A stretch of DNA of 5,397 bases from an uncultured Clostridium sp. (GTDB lineage: Bacteria > Bacillota > Clostridia > TANB77 > CAG-508), in the NCBI GenBank assembly GCA_947062645.1, contig CAMSQT010000093.1, forward strand, positions 1 through 5,397. Reading direction: 5' to 3'. Under the pieces are notes generated by a model. That model was given only the letters and a program-made list of their open reading frames with translations. It was not told the DNA's origin and searched no databases. The position numbers and the translations under genes were made by a program. Positions 5,366 through 5,397 of this stretch are shown in pieces; position 1 is the first letter of the stretch; every line of letters starts with the position of its first letter.

Positions 5366-5397
5366 AGATCGGAAGAGCGTCGTGTAGGGAAAGAGTG
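5366..5397 (-). other. Illumina Read 1 adapter, reverse complement (technical sequence)
   Basis: From AGATCGGAAGAGCGTCGTG to the end, this is the exact reverse complement of bases 2-33. Together the two ends look like terminal inverted repeats, but they are sequencing adapters. Native sequence ends at 5365. Confidence 0.99.

Noticed and set aside
1..5397. Perfect terminal inverted repeats of about 32 bases, as in an insertion sequence or linear element
   Set aside because: Both copies are the Illumina Read 1 adapter, and there is no transposase gene.

Overview
This window is AT-rich DNA, probably from a low-GC Gram-positive bacterium of the Clostridia, most likely an uncultured gut member from a metagenome. 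The evidence is strong AGGAGG-type ribosome binding sites, TATAAT promoters, a DUF378 gene of Firmicutes type, and cohesin and dockerin modules of the kind found in clostridial cellulosome-like systems. All supported genes lie on the minus strand, so the biological order runs from right to left.

Both ends are technical. Bases 1-33 are the Illumina Read 1 adapter, and bases 5366-5397 are the same adapter in reverse complement. Native sequence therefore runs from about 34 to 5365. The leftmost gene appears to end at a stop codon, but that stop lies inside the adapter, so the gene is really cut off.

Layout in transcription order: (1) 5199-5365 is non-coding and holds a small inverted-repeat element around GGTCCGTCCC and a promoter. 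(2) 5010-5198 encodes a 62-residue two-helix DUF378 membrane protein. (3) 4908-5009 holds an extended -10 promoter and a leader hairpin. (4) 4776-4907 encodes a 43-residue acidic protein that starts at TTG behind a perfect ribosome binding site; its stop codon lies inside a rho-independent terminator (4758-4783). (5) 4554-4757 is intergenic and holds a strong extended -10 promoter. (6) 3624-4553 encodes a secreted protein with a cohesin near the N-terminus and a dockerin at the C-terminus. (7) After a 48-base gap, 34-3575 encodes a very long secreted protein: signal peptide, N-terminal dockerin, four copies of a two-domain beta-rich repeat of about 210 residues, and a region resembling the N-terminal part of M26 (IgA1 protease/ZmpB-type) zinc metalloproteases. 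It is truncated before any catalytic domain.

The main biological interest is the probable operon of genes 6 and 7. One protein offers both a cohesin and a dockerin (an adaptor scaffold), and the next is a giant dockerin-bearing protein related to M26 proteases. This suggests a cellulosome-like assembly serving a host-directed or protein-directed surface enzyme rather than a plant polysaccharide hydrolase. The module assignments come from reading motifs. The catalytic domain and the actual cohesin-dockerin pairing cannot be seen here.
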